Shown here: in pieces, positions 19,601 through 28,200 of the stretch
Position numbering within the stretch: the first letter of the stretch is position 1
Layout: the number at the start of each line of letters is the position of its first letter
DNA from: Acidobacterium sp. S8
GTDB taxonomy: Bacteria; Acidobacteriota; Terriglobia; Terriglobales; Acidobacteriaceae
Assembly: GCF_009765985.1 (NCBI RefSeq)
Contig: NZ_LMUM01000032.1
Location: forward strand, 33,093 to 97,092
Direction of reading: 5' to 3'
Length of the DNA stretch: 64,000 nucleotides
Notes under the pieces: generated by a model
What the model was told of the DNA's origin: nothing
Database searches by the model: none
Seen by the model: only the letters and a program-made list of their open reading frames with translations
Made by a program: the position numbers and the translations under genes

Positions 19601-19716
19601 CTCGCAAGCGAGAACACGACAAAAATCCACAACTGTACTGTGACAGTCCCAGGACGCCAGCGGGCGAGCTTGAGCGGACATCGAACAGAGCGACTCATGC
19701 CGTGAGTGATATTCAT
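16624..19716 (-). CDS. Beta-propeller sensor histidine kinase (reg_prop, Y_Y_Y, HisKA_3, HATPase_c)
   Basis: A large membrane sensor. After an N-terminal hydrophobic signal/anchor (about residues 24-48) come some 14 two-component-regulator-propeller repeats of the LWIGTxGGGL/GLWRI type, making two seven-bladed propellers outside the membrane. A Y_Y_Y domain follows (ITGDHVDI to YRFEVQARH), then one transmembrane helix (YFYLAMLVLATALAVQFF) and a cytoplasmic kinase: HisKA_3 with the phospho-His near residue 818 in ECHDTLMAG, and HATPase with EAVSNAMRHA (N box) and DDGNGF (G1). Such sensors in Bacteroidetes detect oligosaccharides or breakdown products. Unlike Bacteroidetes hybrid kinases there is no fused receiver or AraC domain; the separate NarL-type regulator overlaps its stop. 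The ligand is unknown. Confidence 0.9.
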   Translation of the reverse strand: MNITHGMSRSVRCPLKLARWRPGTVTVQLWIFVVFSLASLGIAYPAIASQTSLRLSEYQKQYWQVEDGLPENNVRMITQRPDGLLLLAMSSGLATFDGLHFQSLSIPGDVDGEAVNAAVFGRNGNLWIGTDGRGVLQYSGSGTPNNISELAGRMNERIRMLYEDAAGSLWIATQNGIERYRDGQLQVFSEAGMISGDITSPFAEDDRGGIFFVTSNGLFHLMRGKPKPYTLRNTALGKPVAVYRDPQHKLWVGTMNGVVRLVPRDKSTEYDEVVAARSKSPVTVLLGDAQSNLWFGTRHNGLWRIGDDGLTSWRSRNGLPDDTISSLFLDSEQNLWMGMETGGLSRWRKAPFAAYGEPEGLPATYAANVFADSHGDLWLGTWGNGLYRIHDGKLINTTPQGLSVATPIRALAENQHGQLWVGTWFDGVYRYDGKSFRHYLLGNESPGNAVSSILVDHKGGLWIGTYTGLLYFANGEPDAKLRSLFLDSKLITCLLEDTDGSILVGASTGLFRVRDGHSSPITDLPHPHVISLMRDSLGYTWIGTKGGGLSLLRNDRAEALNARSGLPMLPVRTAIEDGDGHLWLGTSHGVVRVKVSALHALADGQESYLAPVLFGRSDGMRSSECSSPSTPASTRAADGMLWFATTTGFAHTTDIAEASIASHPIVPVLGWTLTDDLNPEHSLTGDHVDIQAGQSDVTFLFNAVHLSNPSQIEFRYRLANYDSEWTTSHARLARYRRLPPGKYRFEVQARHSGQAWDSAVTAISVTQKGYFYQTWYFYLAMLVLATALAVQFFKQRVQLVKGRIGVVIEERNRIARECHDTLMAGFAAISWQLEATAKIFRDGALMDTPAAKSCDLARSMVAHCQAEARRIIWDLRDTGYMTNILSHALSHTLNSQESGDSPTITFRVEGDEIPLAPAYVHHLVCIGQEAVSNAMRHASPSHIAVHLRYEANALNLTIRDDGNGFRGDSFKVGHFGIPVMEERARKVGGVLRLQSSYDEGTEVSVNVSFNALQDVTRQQQQQYIVPWIGI

Positions 19717-19803
19717 ACGGCATCACAAATGGGTGGGTATTGTAAAGGAAACTAAAAAAGTAGTTATCCCGCGTATTAGATTTGTCGATTTCGTTAACAC
19801 TTC

Positions 19804-21114
19804 CTAGGGGCTTTCGAGAGGCCTTTCCGGGTGAACTACTAACCAGCAAAGTCCGCCGATAAGAGCAAGCACTGCCGCTGAACCAAAAGAGCTGGTCCAG
19901 CCGAAGTGCTGTGCAATCCACGGTGTAAGAGACGCTGTTACGGCACCGCCGATCTGGCCCCCCATATTCACGATGCTCGAGAAGACCCCGGAGCTTCGGC
20001 CTGCAATATCGACTGAAACCGAGAAGAATGAACTCTGTGAGAGATAAAGCGTTCCAGCGCCACCCGCCAAAATAATTCCAGCGAGGCTTGGGCTATGGAC
20101 CTGTGAGCCAACAACAAGAAAGGCGGCAGTTAAAAAAAGCGCTGCGGCTGCGAGGGCGCACCTTCCTGTGCGAAGTCCATATTTGCGGGTCAAGCGGTCG
20201 CTCAACGCTCCGCCAACGAGACAGAAAACAGTCATCGATAAAAATGGAAGCATTGCATAGCGTGCGCTCGCCTTCAGATTGAAGCCGCGTACCTGTGCCA
20301 TGTAAAGAAAAAACCAGCTGAAGAAAATCCAGGCGATGTAGCCAAAGCTAAAATATCCAACCATGAGTGCAGCGAGATCGCGCCGATGAAAAATTGCCCT
20401 CCACGAAATACCGGAGTCACCTGACTTGTGAGTTGTAACCCCGGCAGATGTTGGATGGACCTGGTAAGCCTCAAGTCCTGATTGAATGATCTGCAATTCT
20501 GAAGGCGAGACAGCGGGATGTTCTTCCGGTGTATCTCTGGCTGTATACCACCAAAGAATTCCGGCAAACACTCCGATCAATGCACTGAACCAGAAAGCGG
20601 CGCGCCATCCATGGTTCCCAATGAGCCATGTCAGCAAAGGAGGAGTAAGGCCGCTGCCGGCGCCCACACCTGCAAAAATGAGACCGTTGACAAAGCCACG
20701 CTCCTGCTGCGGAATCCATCGCGCCACAAACTGATTGGCTGCCGGATATACAACGGATTCACCGGCGCCGAGTGCAAAGCGGATCGCGATGAGAACGAGA
20801 ACCGCATGCGGCATGTTTGTTGGCAGCAGAGCCGTGAGCTCAGTCACTACCCCCCACCACAACACGCCAAACGCCAGAACGCGCCGTGGCCCGAACCGGG
20901 CGGCGAGCCATCCGGCCGGGATCTGAAATCCGGCGTAACCAACAAGAAAAGCGGAGAATATCCAGCCAAGATGCTGATTTCCCAGTCCATACTCTGAGCT
21001 GATCTGCAGCCCGGCGATAGATATATTGGTGCGGTCCAGGAAGGCAACACCGCTTAGAACAAAAAGAAGAAACGATAGGTAATACCGCACCCGCGTCCGA
21101 CGCTCAGGAGACAT
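19804..21114 (-). CDS. MFS transporter, anion:cation symporter (hexuronate/galactonate) type
   Basis: A 12-TM major facilitator. The N-terminus SFLLFVLSGVAFLDRTNIS is the signature of the ACS subfamily, whose members import hexuronates, glucarate, galactonate and other sugar acids with protons. The conserved loop between TM2 and TM3 is AARFGPRRVLAF, with the repeat DRLTRKYGLRTGR between TM8 and TM9. Length (436) is standard. It lies between the ABC permease gene and the histidine kinase gene on the same strand. In this locus it is the natural importer for a sugar-acid product released in the periplasm; the substrate is inferred from subfamily and context only. Confidence 0.88.
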   Translation of the reverse strand: MSPERRTRVRYYLSFLLFVLSGVAFLDRTNISIAGLQISSEYGLGNQHLGWIFSAFLVGYAGFQIPAGWLAARFGPRRVLAFGVLWWGVVTELTALLPTNMPHAVLVLIAIRFALGAGESVVYPAANQFVARWIPQQERGFVNGLIFAGVGAGSGLTPPLLTWLIGNHGWRAAFWFSALIGVFAGILWWYTARDTPEEHPAVSPSELQIIQSGLEAYQVHPTSAGVTTHKSGDSGISWRAIFHRRDLAALMVGYFSFGYIAWIFFSWFFLYMAQVRGFNLKASARYAMLPFLSMTVFCLVGGALSDRLTRKYGLRTGRCALAAAALFLTAAFLVVGSQVHSPSLAGIILAGGAGTLYLSQSSFFSVSVDIAGRSSGVFSSIVNMGGQIGGAVTASLTPWIAQHFGWTSSFGSAAVLALIGGLCWLVVHPERPLESP

Positions 21115-21246
21115 CTATACTCCGCTGGAAGCACCGTCGCCAGTGCTCATTAAAATCATTATGGGATTGCATATATTCGGATCGATCGACTTTCGACAAG
21201 CGTGCTTTTATGCATCTTCAGCTTTGCACGAGCATCCTCGATCCTT

Positions 21247-22509
21247 TCATTGTGCATTGAGACCATCAATTAAACCATTACGGTAAGCCCGAATTGCAGG
21301 TACGCAGCCTAGAAGTGCCCCGGCCAGCAAGACTACACAAGCATAAAGCGACACGCGTGACGAGAAACCAACCATCATCAAAGGTATTCCAAAGTGCGCC
21401 TCTACCGGTGCGCGAACAATCCAGAGCAAGCCGTAGGCTGCAGCAAGGCCAAAGGCCACCCCCACAGCACTGATAAGTGTCGACTCCAGCACGAAAAGAG
21501 CAAAAATCTGCCGGGCGTGGAATCCGATGGCGCGTAGAACAGCAACTTCTCTTCTGCGCTCATTTAAAGCGGTATATAGCGCAATGAGCATGGCCAGAAG
21601 CCCTACGACGAGCACCGCGCCACTCACGAGAGAGAGAGCAACGTCGGCATAGCCGAGGAGGTTCCACAGCTCCTGCAGCGTGAGAGCTGGGATGATAGCG
21701 GTTAGAGGTTCGTCTTTATAGGTATTGATCTCGCGCTGCAGCAGCAGGGTATCGACTCGCGACCGCGTGCGAACAAGGAACGCACTGATCTCCTTGATAT
21801 GCAGGTCTTCCTTGCGGATTTTCGCAGCAGGAAGCTCTTCTCCCAGGGCGGGCGGTGTGCCGTCGGCCCAGTCGATGTGGAGCGCTTCCTCACCGTAGAG
21901 CGTAATGTAAATGGCACTGTCGACAGGTGTTGCCGTGCGGCCCAGAACGCCGACCACAGTAAAAGGTTTGTCGGCATGTTTCAGGAGGCTCACTGTTTCC
22001 AATCCGTGACTCAAGACGATCTTCGAGCCGACGTGATAGCCGAGGCGCTGCGCAACTTCGCTGCCGATTGTGGCATCGAATATGCCCTCGGGTCGCGCGC
22101 CATCAGCAAACTGAATAGCGCGGTCGCGATGGAAACGGTAGTGCTCGTAGAAATTATCGTCAGTGGCAATTACACGATAGCCATGATGGCTGTCGCCCAT
22201 GGAGAAGGGAATGGTCCACTGAACTGCCGGATGATCTCGAAAATGCTCATATGAGGCATAAGAAAGATCATTTGAGGGCGTGCCTATATGAAAGACAGCA
22301 TACAAAAGAAGCGGTAGTGAACCTCCGCGCGCGCCAACAACGAGATCTGTCTGGCTGAGCGTGCCTGAGAAGCCCTCCTGAGCCCCTTGGCGAATACGAT
22401 CGACACCTACCAGCAGCAGCACGCTTAGCGCAATGGAAAAGACCGTGAGGCTGGTTGTCACTTTCCGGCTTTTTAAAGAAGAGAAAGCAAGCCGCAGTAA
22501 AACTAGCAT
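21247..22509 (-). CDS. ABC transporter permease, MacB/FtsX type
   Basis: A membrane subunit with the MacB/FtsX layout: one N-terminal TM (about residues 20-36, VFSIALSVLLLVGV), a periplasmic domain of about 240 residues, and three C-terminal TMs starting with VSGAVLVVGLLAMLIALYTAL and containing the RRREVAVLRAIG coupling motif. Such permeases work as mechanotransmission devices or lipid/lipoprotein extrusion systems rather than as importers. The start overlaps the end of the ATPase gene by seven bases. With the ATPase and the DUF3299 protein it forms a three-gene set found together in many Gram-negative genomes. Confidence 0.88.
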   Translation of the reverse strand: MLVLLRLAFSSLKSRKVTTSLTVFSIALSVLLLVGVDRIRQGAQEGFSGTLSQTDLVVGARGGSLPLLLYAVFHIGTPSNDLSYASYEHFRDHPAVQWTIPFSMGDSHHGYRVIATDDNFYEHYRFHRDRAIQFADGARPEGIFDATIGSEVAQRLGYHVGSKIVLSHGLETVSLLKHADKPFTVVGVLGRTATPVDSAIYITLYGEEALHIDWADGTPPALGEELPAAKIRKEDLHIKEISAFLVRTRSRVDTLLLQREINTYKDEPLTAIIPALTLQELWNLLGYADVALSLVSGAVLVVGLLAMLIALYTALNERRREVAVLRAIGFHARQIFALFVLESTLISAVGVAFGLAAAYGLLWIVRAPVEAHFGIPLMMVGFSSRVSLYACVVLLAGALLGCVPAIRAYRNGLIDGLNAQ

Positions 22510-23186
22510 GAGACCACCTGATTGATCTCCGATACCGATATATGGCGTTCGAAGCGAGACATCAACGAGCTGTCGTGGCTGACAAAGATAAGTGTCGAAC
22601 GAGCTTCGTTACAGACTTCTATAAGCAGGCGAAGAAAGCTCTCCTGCCGGTCCCGATCAAGTGATGATGTCGGCTCATCGGCGATGACGAGGCGAGGCGC
22701 ACCGATCACAGCGCGGGCGATGGCAACGCGTTGTTGCTGGCCGGTGCTCAATTTTGTCACTGGCTTATTTAAAAAACCATCCAGATCGAGCCGGCTGGCG
22801 ATACGCAAAATTTCTCCATCAAGCGTAGAGGCGGTGATGCGTTTCATTCGTTTTGCATGCACATGGCAGGAAAGCGCGATATTTTCGCGCACCGAAAGGT
22901 AGGGAATCAGGTTGAAGCTCTGAAAAATATAGCCCATCTCTGCGCCGCGGTGACGGTCTCTGGCGGAAGACGACAAACGAGTCAGATCCTTCCCAAGAAC
23001 TCGCACCTCACCTTTATTCGCATGCAGAACACCCGCAACGAGTCCAAGCAGCGTTGTCTTGCCGCTACCGCTGGGTCCATAAAGAAAGACGCGCTCTCCT
23101 TCGTCGATCAGCAGCTCATCGATCTGGAGCAGTGGAGCATTGCGCTCGTAAGAAAAAATGACATTCTGCAGATAGACTGCTGGCAA
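22503..23186 (-). CDS. ABC transporter ATP-binding protein, MacB/LolD type
   Basis: The ATPase partner of the downstream permease. All nucleotide-binding motifs are intact: Walker A GPSGSGKTT (about residues 35-43), Q-loop in YIFQSFNLIPYL, signature LSTGQQQRVAIARA, Walker B LVIADEPTSSLD and the switch histidine in FVSHD. At 227 residues it is a stand-alone ATPase of the LolD/MacB class. It follows the DUF3299 gene without a gap and overlaps the permease start, so the three are translated from one message. Confidence 0.93.
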   Translation of the reverse strand: MPAVYLQNVIFSYERNAPLLQIDELLIDEGERVFLYGPSGSGKTTLLGLVAGVLHANKGEVRVLGKDLTRLSSSARDRHRGAEMGYIFQSFNLIPYLSVRENIALSCHVHAKRMKRITASTLDGEILRIASRLDLDGFLNKPVTKLSTGQQQRVAIARAVIGAPRLVIADEPTSSLDRDRQESFLRLLIEVCNEARSTLIFVSHDSSLMSRFERHISVSEINQVVSC

Positions 23187-23660
23187 TTATTGCTCCACAT
23201 AAGGTTTGACGGTTTCTCCGTCGAGGTTATAAGAGACATCGCCGTAAGGACTTTTTACATTCGATATCTTCAATGTCCCTGTCACAACAATGGGTTCCGT
23301 GAATGACATTTTGGCCTTGCCACCGTGCACGAGTTTGACATAGACCATCTGGTTTGGAGGAGGCGGTGGAACGTGAATGCATGCGCCGGCATAGGGGACA
23401 AGAAGAAACTCGGTGACCTCCTGCGCATCGTCTTCCAGCGGGACCATGAAGCCAGGTATTGAAACCAGCTTACCGTCAAGCTGTCTCACAGGTGAGGTTG
23501 CAGGAGTTGATGATGTCAGCAACTTCAACGTGCTCCAACCAACCGACTGCGGGGCAGGCGCTGCGGCATAAAGAGCCTGCGCAGCGAAAAAGATGCCCAC
23601 CCACGCCAGAGTCCGAGTCGAATTTTTCGTTGGAAGAAATCGCATCATTAGCTTTCCCAA
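23187..23660 (-). CDS. DUF3299 domain protein, exported
   Basis: A small periplasmic protein of unknown function. After an N-terminal hydrophobic signal (ending ALYAAAPA) it has the DUF3299 core: PGFMVPLEDD, VTEFLLVPYAGACIHVPPPPPNQ with the conserved Cys-Ile-His and poly-Pro turn, and ISNVKSPYGDVSYNLDG at the end. The family regularly accompanies a MacB-type permease and an ATPase, as here, and has been suggested to be a lipoprotein- or metal-related accessory. It begins 15 bases after the deacetylase gene stop, which links the ABC set to the catabolic run. Confidence 0.82.
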   Translation of the reverse strand: MGKLMMRFLPTKNSTRTLAWVGIFFAAQALYAAAPAPQSVGWSTLKLLTSSTPATSPVRQLDGKLVSIPGFMVPLEDDAQEVTEFLLVPYAGACIHVPPPPPNQMVYVKLVHGGKAKMSFTEPIVVTGTLKISNVKSPYGDVSYNLDGETVKPYVEQ

Positions 23661-23675
23661 TCGGAGAACCTTGTC

Positions 23676-25028
23676 TTATTTCGCTGGCGTCGATTCCGAA
23701 AACTTCTTATGCGCCGCGCCGCCAAAGGGCCGTTCGGTAAAGGTTGTCCATCGCTTGGCCAACTTAGGATCACTCGTTGGCTTTGCGTCCCACATGTCAG
23801 CGGAAATACCGTTGAGGTCATAGACGACTTTTCCGCCACGCACAGTCAATTGGCAGATAAGCTTCTGCGTTCCCATCAGCTTCGTGTTGTACATGTCGAC
23901 GAAGCCATACTTTCCGTTTTCGACGCTGAGCACAGCGATATCCGCAGGTGCCCCGACGGAGAGATTGCCGAGCTGATCCTGCTTAACTTCGTGAGCAGGA
24001 TTCCAGGTCATCTCTGTAACGACCTGGGGAATGGTCTGTCCCATGGCCAGAAACTTATCCGCTACATTGAGCATGTCCTTCATGCCAGCGTTCATGCTGC
24101 TGATATGGAGGTCGGTAGAGATGGAATCCGGCAAAAAGCCACCCTGCATCATAGGAATGGCCACCGTCCATGCAAACGAACCACCACCGTGTCCTACATC
24201 GAAGTAAATACCGCGCTGACGTCCTACCAGCATCGCTTTGCTGGCCTTGCCGGTTACCGGGTCCTGCTCGCCGCGCAGACCTGAATAGCAATGCGTGTAA
24301 ATATCTCCGGGGCGAAGTTTAGTGGAAAGCAGATCATAGAGAGGCCGTTCGATGCGACGTGCGCCATAGTCGATCATGACTGGAATATGCGCGATGTTGC
24401 CTGCGATGACAGCCTGTTCGTAGGGCTTCCATTCAGGACCGGTGAAGTGCGCGCTCTTGATGCCGACAACGACTCCGGGATATTTCAGGGCCATCTTGGC
24501 GGTCGCTTCTCCATCCATGTCATCGAGATTGTCTTCATACTTCGCACCGCGCATGCCAGAGCCAACTATATTCAGGTCGGCGAGTACGCGAGTCTGTGAT
24601 CGATCGATGATCCGTTGCTTAAAATCTTCAAAATTACGCCAGCCGGAGCCGCCCGCATCGACGACCGTAGTGACACCTACACGAAAGGTGAAGCCATCAG
24701 GATAGACGCTATTGTCGCCTGCATACGAGCCACGCTCACCTGTGCCGGCGTACACATGCTCGTGTATGTCGACGAGGCCTGGCGTGACATAGAACCCTTT
24801 CACGTCGATCGTCTTTACTGCCTTCGCCGGATCGATATGCGGCGAGACTTCCGCGATGAGCCCATCTTTGACAGCAACATCTTCAATTGTGTCTACGTGG
24901 TTCTTCGCATCAAGGACGTGACCGCCCTGCAGGATCATGTCGTATTCCTGAGCGCGAGCAGATCCGGCACACAGCGATAGAGCACCGACCAGCATGACTG
25001 CAAACAAATAATATTTTCTGAACAACAT
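23676..25028 (-). CDS. Amidohydrolase/deacetylase family metallohydrolase, exported
   Basis: A metal-dependent amidohydrolase of the group that contains EF_0837/Atu3266, which deacetylates N-acetyl-amino or O-acetyl acids. I choose the ATG at 25028: it is preceded by GGAGGGAG and opens directly into a Sec signal ending GSARAQ; upstream ATGs would add 22 polar residues. Metal ligands are visible in DIHEHVYAG (HxH), THCYSG and STDLHISS (Asp), and an acid/lysine pair in VGIKSAHF. Relatives are commonly encoded beside SelA-like PLP enzymes, as in this locus, and may release the amino acid substrate of those enzymes. Located between the TonB receptor and the DUF3299/ABC genes. The substrate is inferred, not shown. 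Confidence 0.85.
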   Translation of the reverse strand: MLFRKYYLFAVMLVGALSLCAGSARAQEYDMILQGGHVLDAKNHVDTIEDVAVKDGLIAEVSPHIDPAKAVKTIDVKGFYVTPGLVDIHEHVYAGTGERGSYAGDNSVYPDGFTFRVGVTTVVDAGGSGWRNFEDFKQRIIDRSQTRVLADLNIVGSGMRGAKYEDNLDDMDGEATAKMALKYPGVVVGIKSAHFTGPEWKPYEQAVIAGNIAHIPVMIDYGARRIERPLYDLLSTKLRPGDIYTHCYSGLRGEQDPVTGKASKAMLVGRQRGIYFDVGHGGGSFAWTVAIPMMQGGFLPDSISTDLHISSMNAGMKDMLNVADKFLAMGQTIPQVVTEMTWNPAHEVKQDQLGNLSVGAPADIAVLSVENGKYGFVDMYNTKLMGTQKLICQLTVRGGKVVYDLNGISADMWDAKPTSDPKLAKRWTTFTERPFGGAAHKKFSESTPAK

Positions 25029-25187
25029 CTGCTCCCTCCAGGAAGCTCCACCCATAATCATACGAAGGGATGGAATTTGAAACTCAGAGGCCACGAAACT
25101 TGATGGTCATCGGTTCGTCGTCTCGCCAAAATATGTCAATCGACTACTTACCATACTCTGCTCCTGGTCCTTGCGAGCCAAAGAGAG

Positions 25188-25207
25188 GCCGCTGCGTGTG
25201 CAGCGGC
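25188..25207 (-). terminator. Candidate terminator or attenuator hairpin after the TonB receptor
   Basis: GCCGCTGC-GTGT-GCAGCGGC forms a perfect 8-bp GC-rich stem with a four-base loop about 30 bases beyond the receptor stop codon. Read on the minus strand it is followed by CCTCTCTTT, only a weak U-tract, so partial termination between receptor and deacetylase is plausible. Confidence 0.5.
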
Positions 25208-25238
25208 GCTATGGAGGCAAACATCGAAAGAGAAGGCA

Positions 25239-28200
25239 TCAGAAAACCAGCTTCCCGGCAAGTTGAATTGAGCGTGGACTATAGAAACTGCTCGTGCTTG
25301 TGACTGAACCAAAATTACTGGTAGAGACTGGATTGGTTGGATCAAATCCCTGCTCAATCTCCGAGTTAGGGTTGCCGGCACTGGGGTGGTTGAAGAGGTT
25401 TCCGGCTTCAGCGCGGAACTGGAACTTCAGATTCTCCCAGATATTGAAGTTCTTGAAGAGAGAGAAGTTGACGTTGCTGAATCCCGGTCCGTGGATGGAA
25501 TTGCGTCTTGAGTCTCCATATGTTCCTGGAGCAGGAATCGCAAACGCTGTCGCATCGATGCACGATGTTCCGCCGTTATTGTAACCATTATTTCTGATGT
25601 AATCGTTAAGACTGCAATGTGCCATTGGGTTATGAAGCACATTGGGGCGTTGGACATTGCCTCTTGGCAAGCCAACGTTCGCGTTATCGAAACCCAGGTT
25701 GATGTTAAACGGCTCGCCGGACTGCAGTGTCACGATAGCATTTGTCTGCCATCCTCCCAGCGCTCCCCGCACAATCGCATTGGCGTGCGGAATATTAGGC
25801 AACTCATATGTGGCCGTGCCAACGAAGCGATTACGGATATCCCAATTCGAATCGCCGTAATCGAGCCCGATGTTGTACTGGTCCATGGTTGTGCTGGCTC
25901 CGTTTGAATTGTCGGTGATATCCAGATCATGACTCCAGGTATAGCTGAGCATGCCGGACAATCCGTGGCTCGCACGTTGGCGGAGAATCGCAGTGAAACC
26001 GTTGTAATGCGAGTATTCGTCGTTCTGGATGCGCCGGATGGTTCCAAAAAGCTGGTTCGGTCGGCGGCTGTTAATGTCTTTGTTGGTCGATGGCTGTGGC
26101 TGGTTGTCGTAGAAGTCGCGGTCCAGATGAATGGCGTGCGAGCCCAGATACTGGAGTTCCGCGCCTGCACCCTTCCACAACTCCTGGCCCCAGGAGAGAT
26201 TCCATTGATACAGTGTCTGCGTGGGTAGATATGGACCCATGGTTACTGCGCTCACGTAGGTGCCGGGAATGCCTGCCTGCGGCGAACCCGATCCGGAGCC
26301 TGGAGCAGGATTTGATAGTGAGAGCAAGTTGGCTGCGGTGGTGAAGTAATTGACGGAAGCGGACAGCGGATAATTCTGCGTGGTGAGTGTGTAGGTGTTG
26401 AGTTGATTCGCGTTGTAGTAAATGCCGAAGCCTCCGCGCAGCGTTGTCATGTCCGTGGCGCGATAAGCAAAGCCGATACGCGGGGCCCAGTCATTATGAT
26501 TTGGACCGTTGAATTTGAAGCCAGGTGTGGGAGTGAAGTCCGCGGCGACATTAGCGCTCGAGGATGGAATCAGCGCAGTCTCATCGGGATTCAGGATGCG
26601 CGCATAGCCGTTTAAGCTATAAGGCACGGTTGGCAGTTCGTAACGCACACCATAATTCAAAGTCAGCTTTTGGAATGGCTGCCAGTTGTCGAGGACAAAG
26701 AAGCCGTCGCGCCATTCGCCTATCGATCCCTTGACGGGCAGGACCGGGGTCATTGAATTTTGAGCCAGTCCCAATACGAAGTCGGCTGCTCCGAAACCTG
26801 TACTCGTATAACCCGCATCCGTAGGGGCAGCGCCGGAAAAATTAAACGAGCCGCGAGGTTCGTTCGTTGCCTGGCGGCCGATAGTAAGCTTGCGTAACTC
26901 GGCGCCAGCCATGATGGTATGTTTGCCGTGAGTCCAGCTCAACTGGTCGTAGCCGTCGATAGTGCGATCATCCTGATACCAGTTCGAGGCATCGTTTCCC
27001 GCCTCATGGTAGGTATCGAAATTGATGGAAGGAATACCAGGGTTGTTATAGATCGAATCCGCATTGAATCCAGGAATGCCAAGCTTTGTTCCGGCATCGG
27101 TCAGGCCGTTTTCAGCAAAATAGTTCAGGTTGTTTGAGGTGACGGTATTGAGGCCGATACGGAAATCGTTGATCAGATTTTGCGTAATGATGTGCGTATA
27201 GCCAATCGCGATGTTTCTGGTGTTGGTCGGTCCGTACGATGCATCGGTGGGGAAGGGATCGCCGCCGACGATACTCAGGTTCTGCCAGTGGTAGCGAACG
27301 AAGAGACGAACGTGATCACCGATATTTTCATCCACGCGATCGAGTGTCTGATGAATAAAAAGATTGCTCGGGTAATTCACATTCAAGTTGTTTGTGCTGC
27401 CTGAAAGGTTCGGCGGGGCAATATATTGTTCGATGTTTTTGGCAATCTGTGCGGCAGGCGTGTTTAGTTCGGAAGCTGGAATTTGATTGTTAGGGTAGGC
27501 AAGGCCCGTATACGGATCGAAAAGCTGCTGGCTGCCGTTCAGGAACGAAAAGTCTCCTCCTTCCATCGCTGACGTTAACGTGGAAACAGGCCCCTGATTC
27601 GACTGCTGTACCTGGTTGATCTTTTCATATGAAGCAAAGAAGAAAGTTTTGTTTCGTCCATTGTAGATCTTAGGTATGAAGACAGGCCCGCCAAGGTCGA
27701 AGCCATACTGGTTATAGTGCTGAATGGGTTTCGGCGTACCTGCTGGATTGAGAAAGGGAGCCGCATTCAGAGACGTGTTCTGGATATAGTCGTAAACCGC
27801 GCCATGCAGATCGTTGGTGCCCGATTTGCTTACCAGGTTGATGTGCAGCCCAAGATACGAGCCATACTGAGCGGAGTAGTTACCGCTCTGCATTTGTACT
27901 TCAGAAATCATGTCCGAACTGGGGCGCGCCGGCGCAAGACTGATCAGGTTATTCATGATGGAAACACCGTCGAGATTGAGGCTGTTTTGAATCTCGCGTT
28001 GTCCAGCTCCGATAAAGTCTTCGCCCGGAGGAACGCCCGAATAACTGCTCGTCGGTCCAATAATAACGTTCGATGCCGTCGCGGCCACTTCGAGCGCGTT
28101 GTGGCCAATGAGCGGAAGATCTTCAACCGCTTTAGTATTAAATGTTTCCCCCACTGTCGCATCATCAGTTGCAATTGGTGGTGAAGACGCGGAAACAGTC

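Noticed and set aside
21115..21246. AGCAC...GTGCT hairpin between the MFS and ABC permease genes
   Set aside because: Only five base pairs and no T-run.
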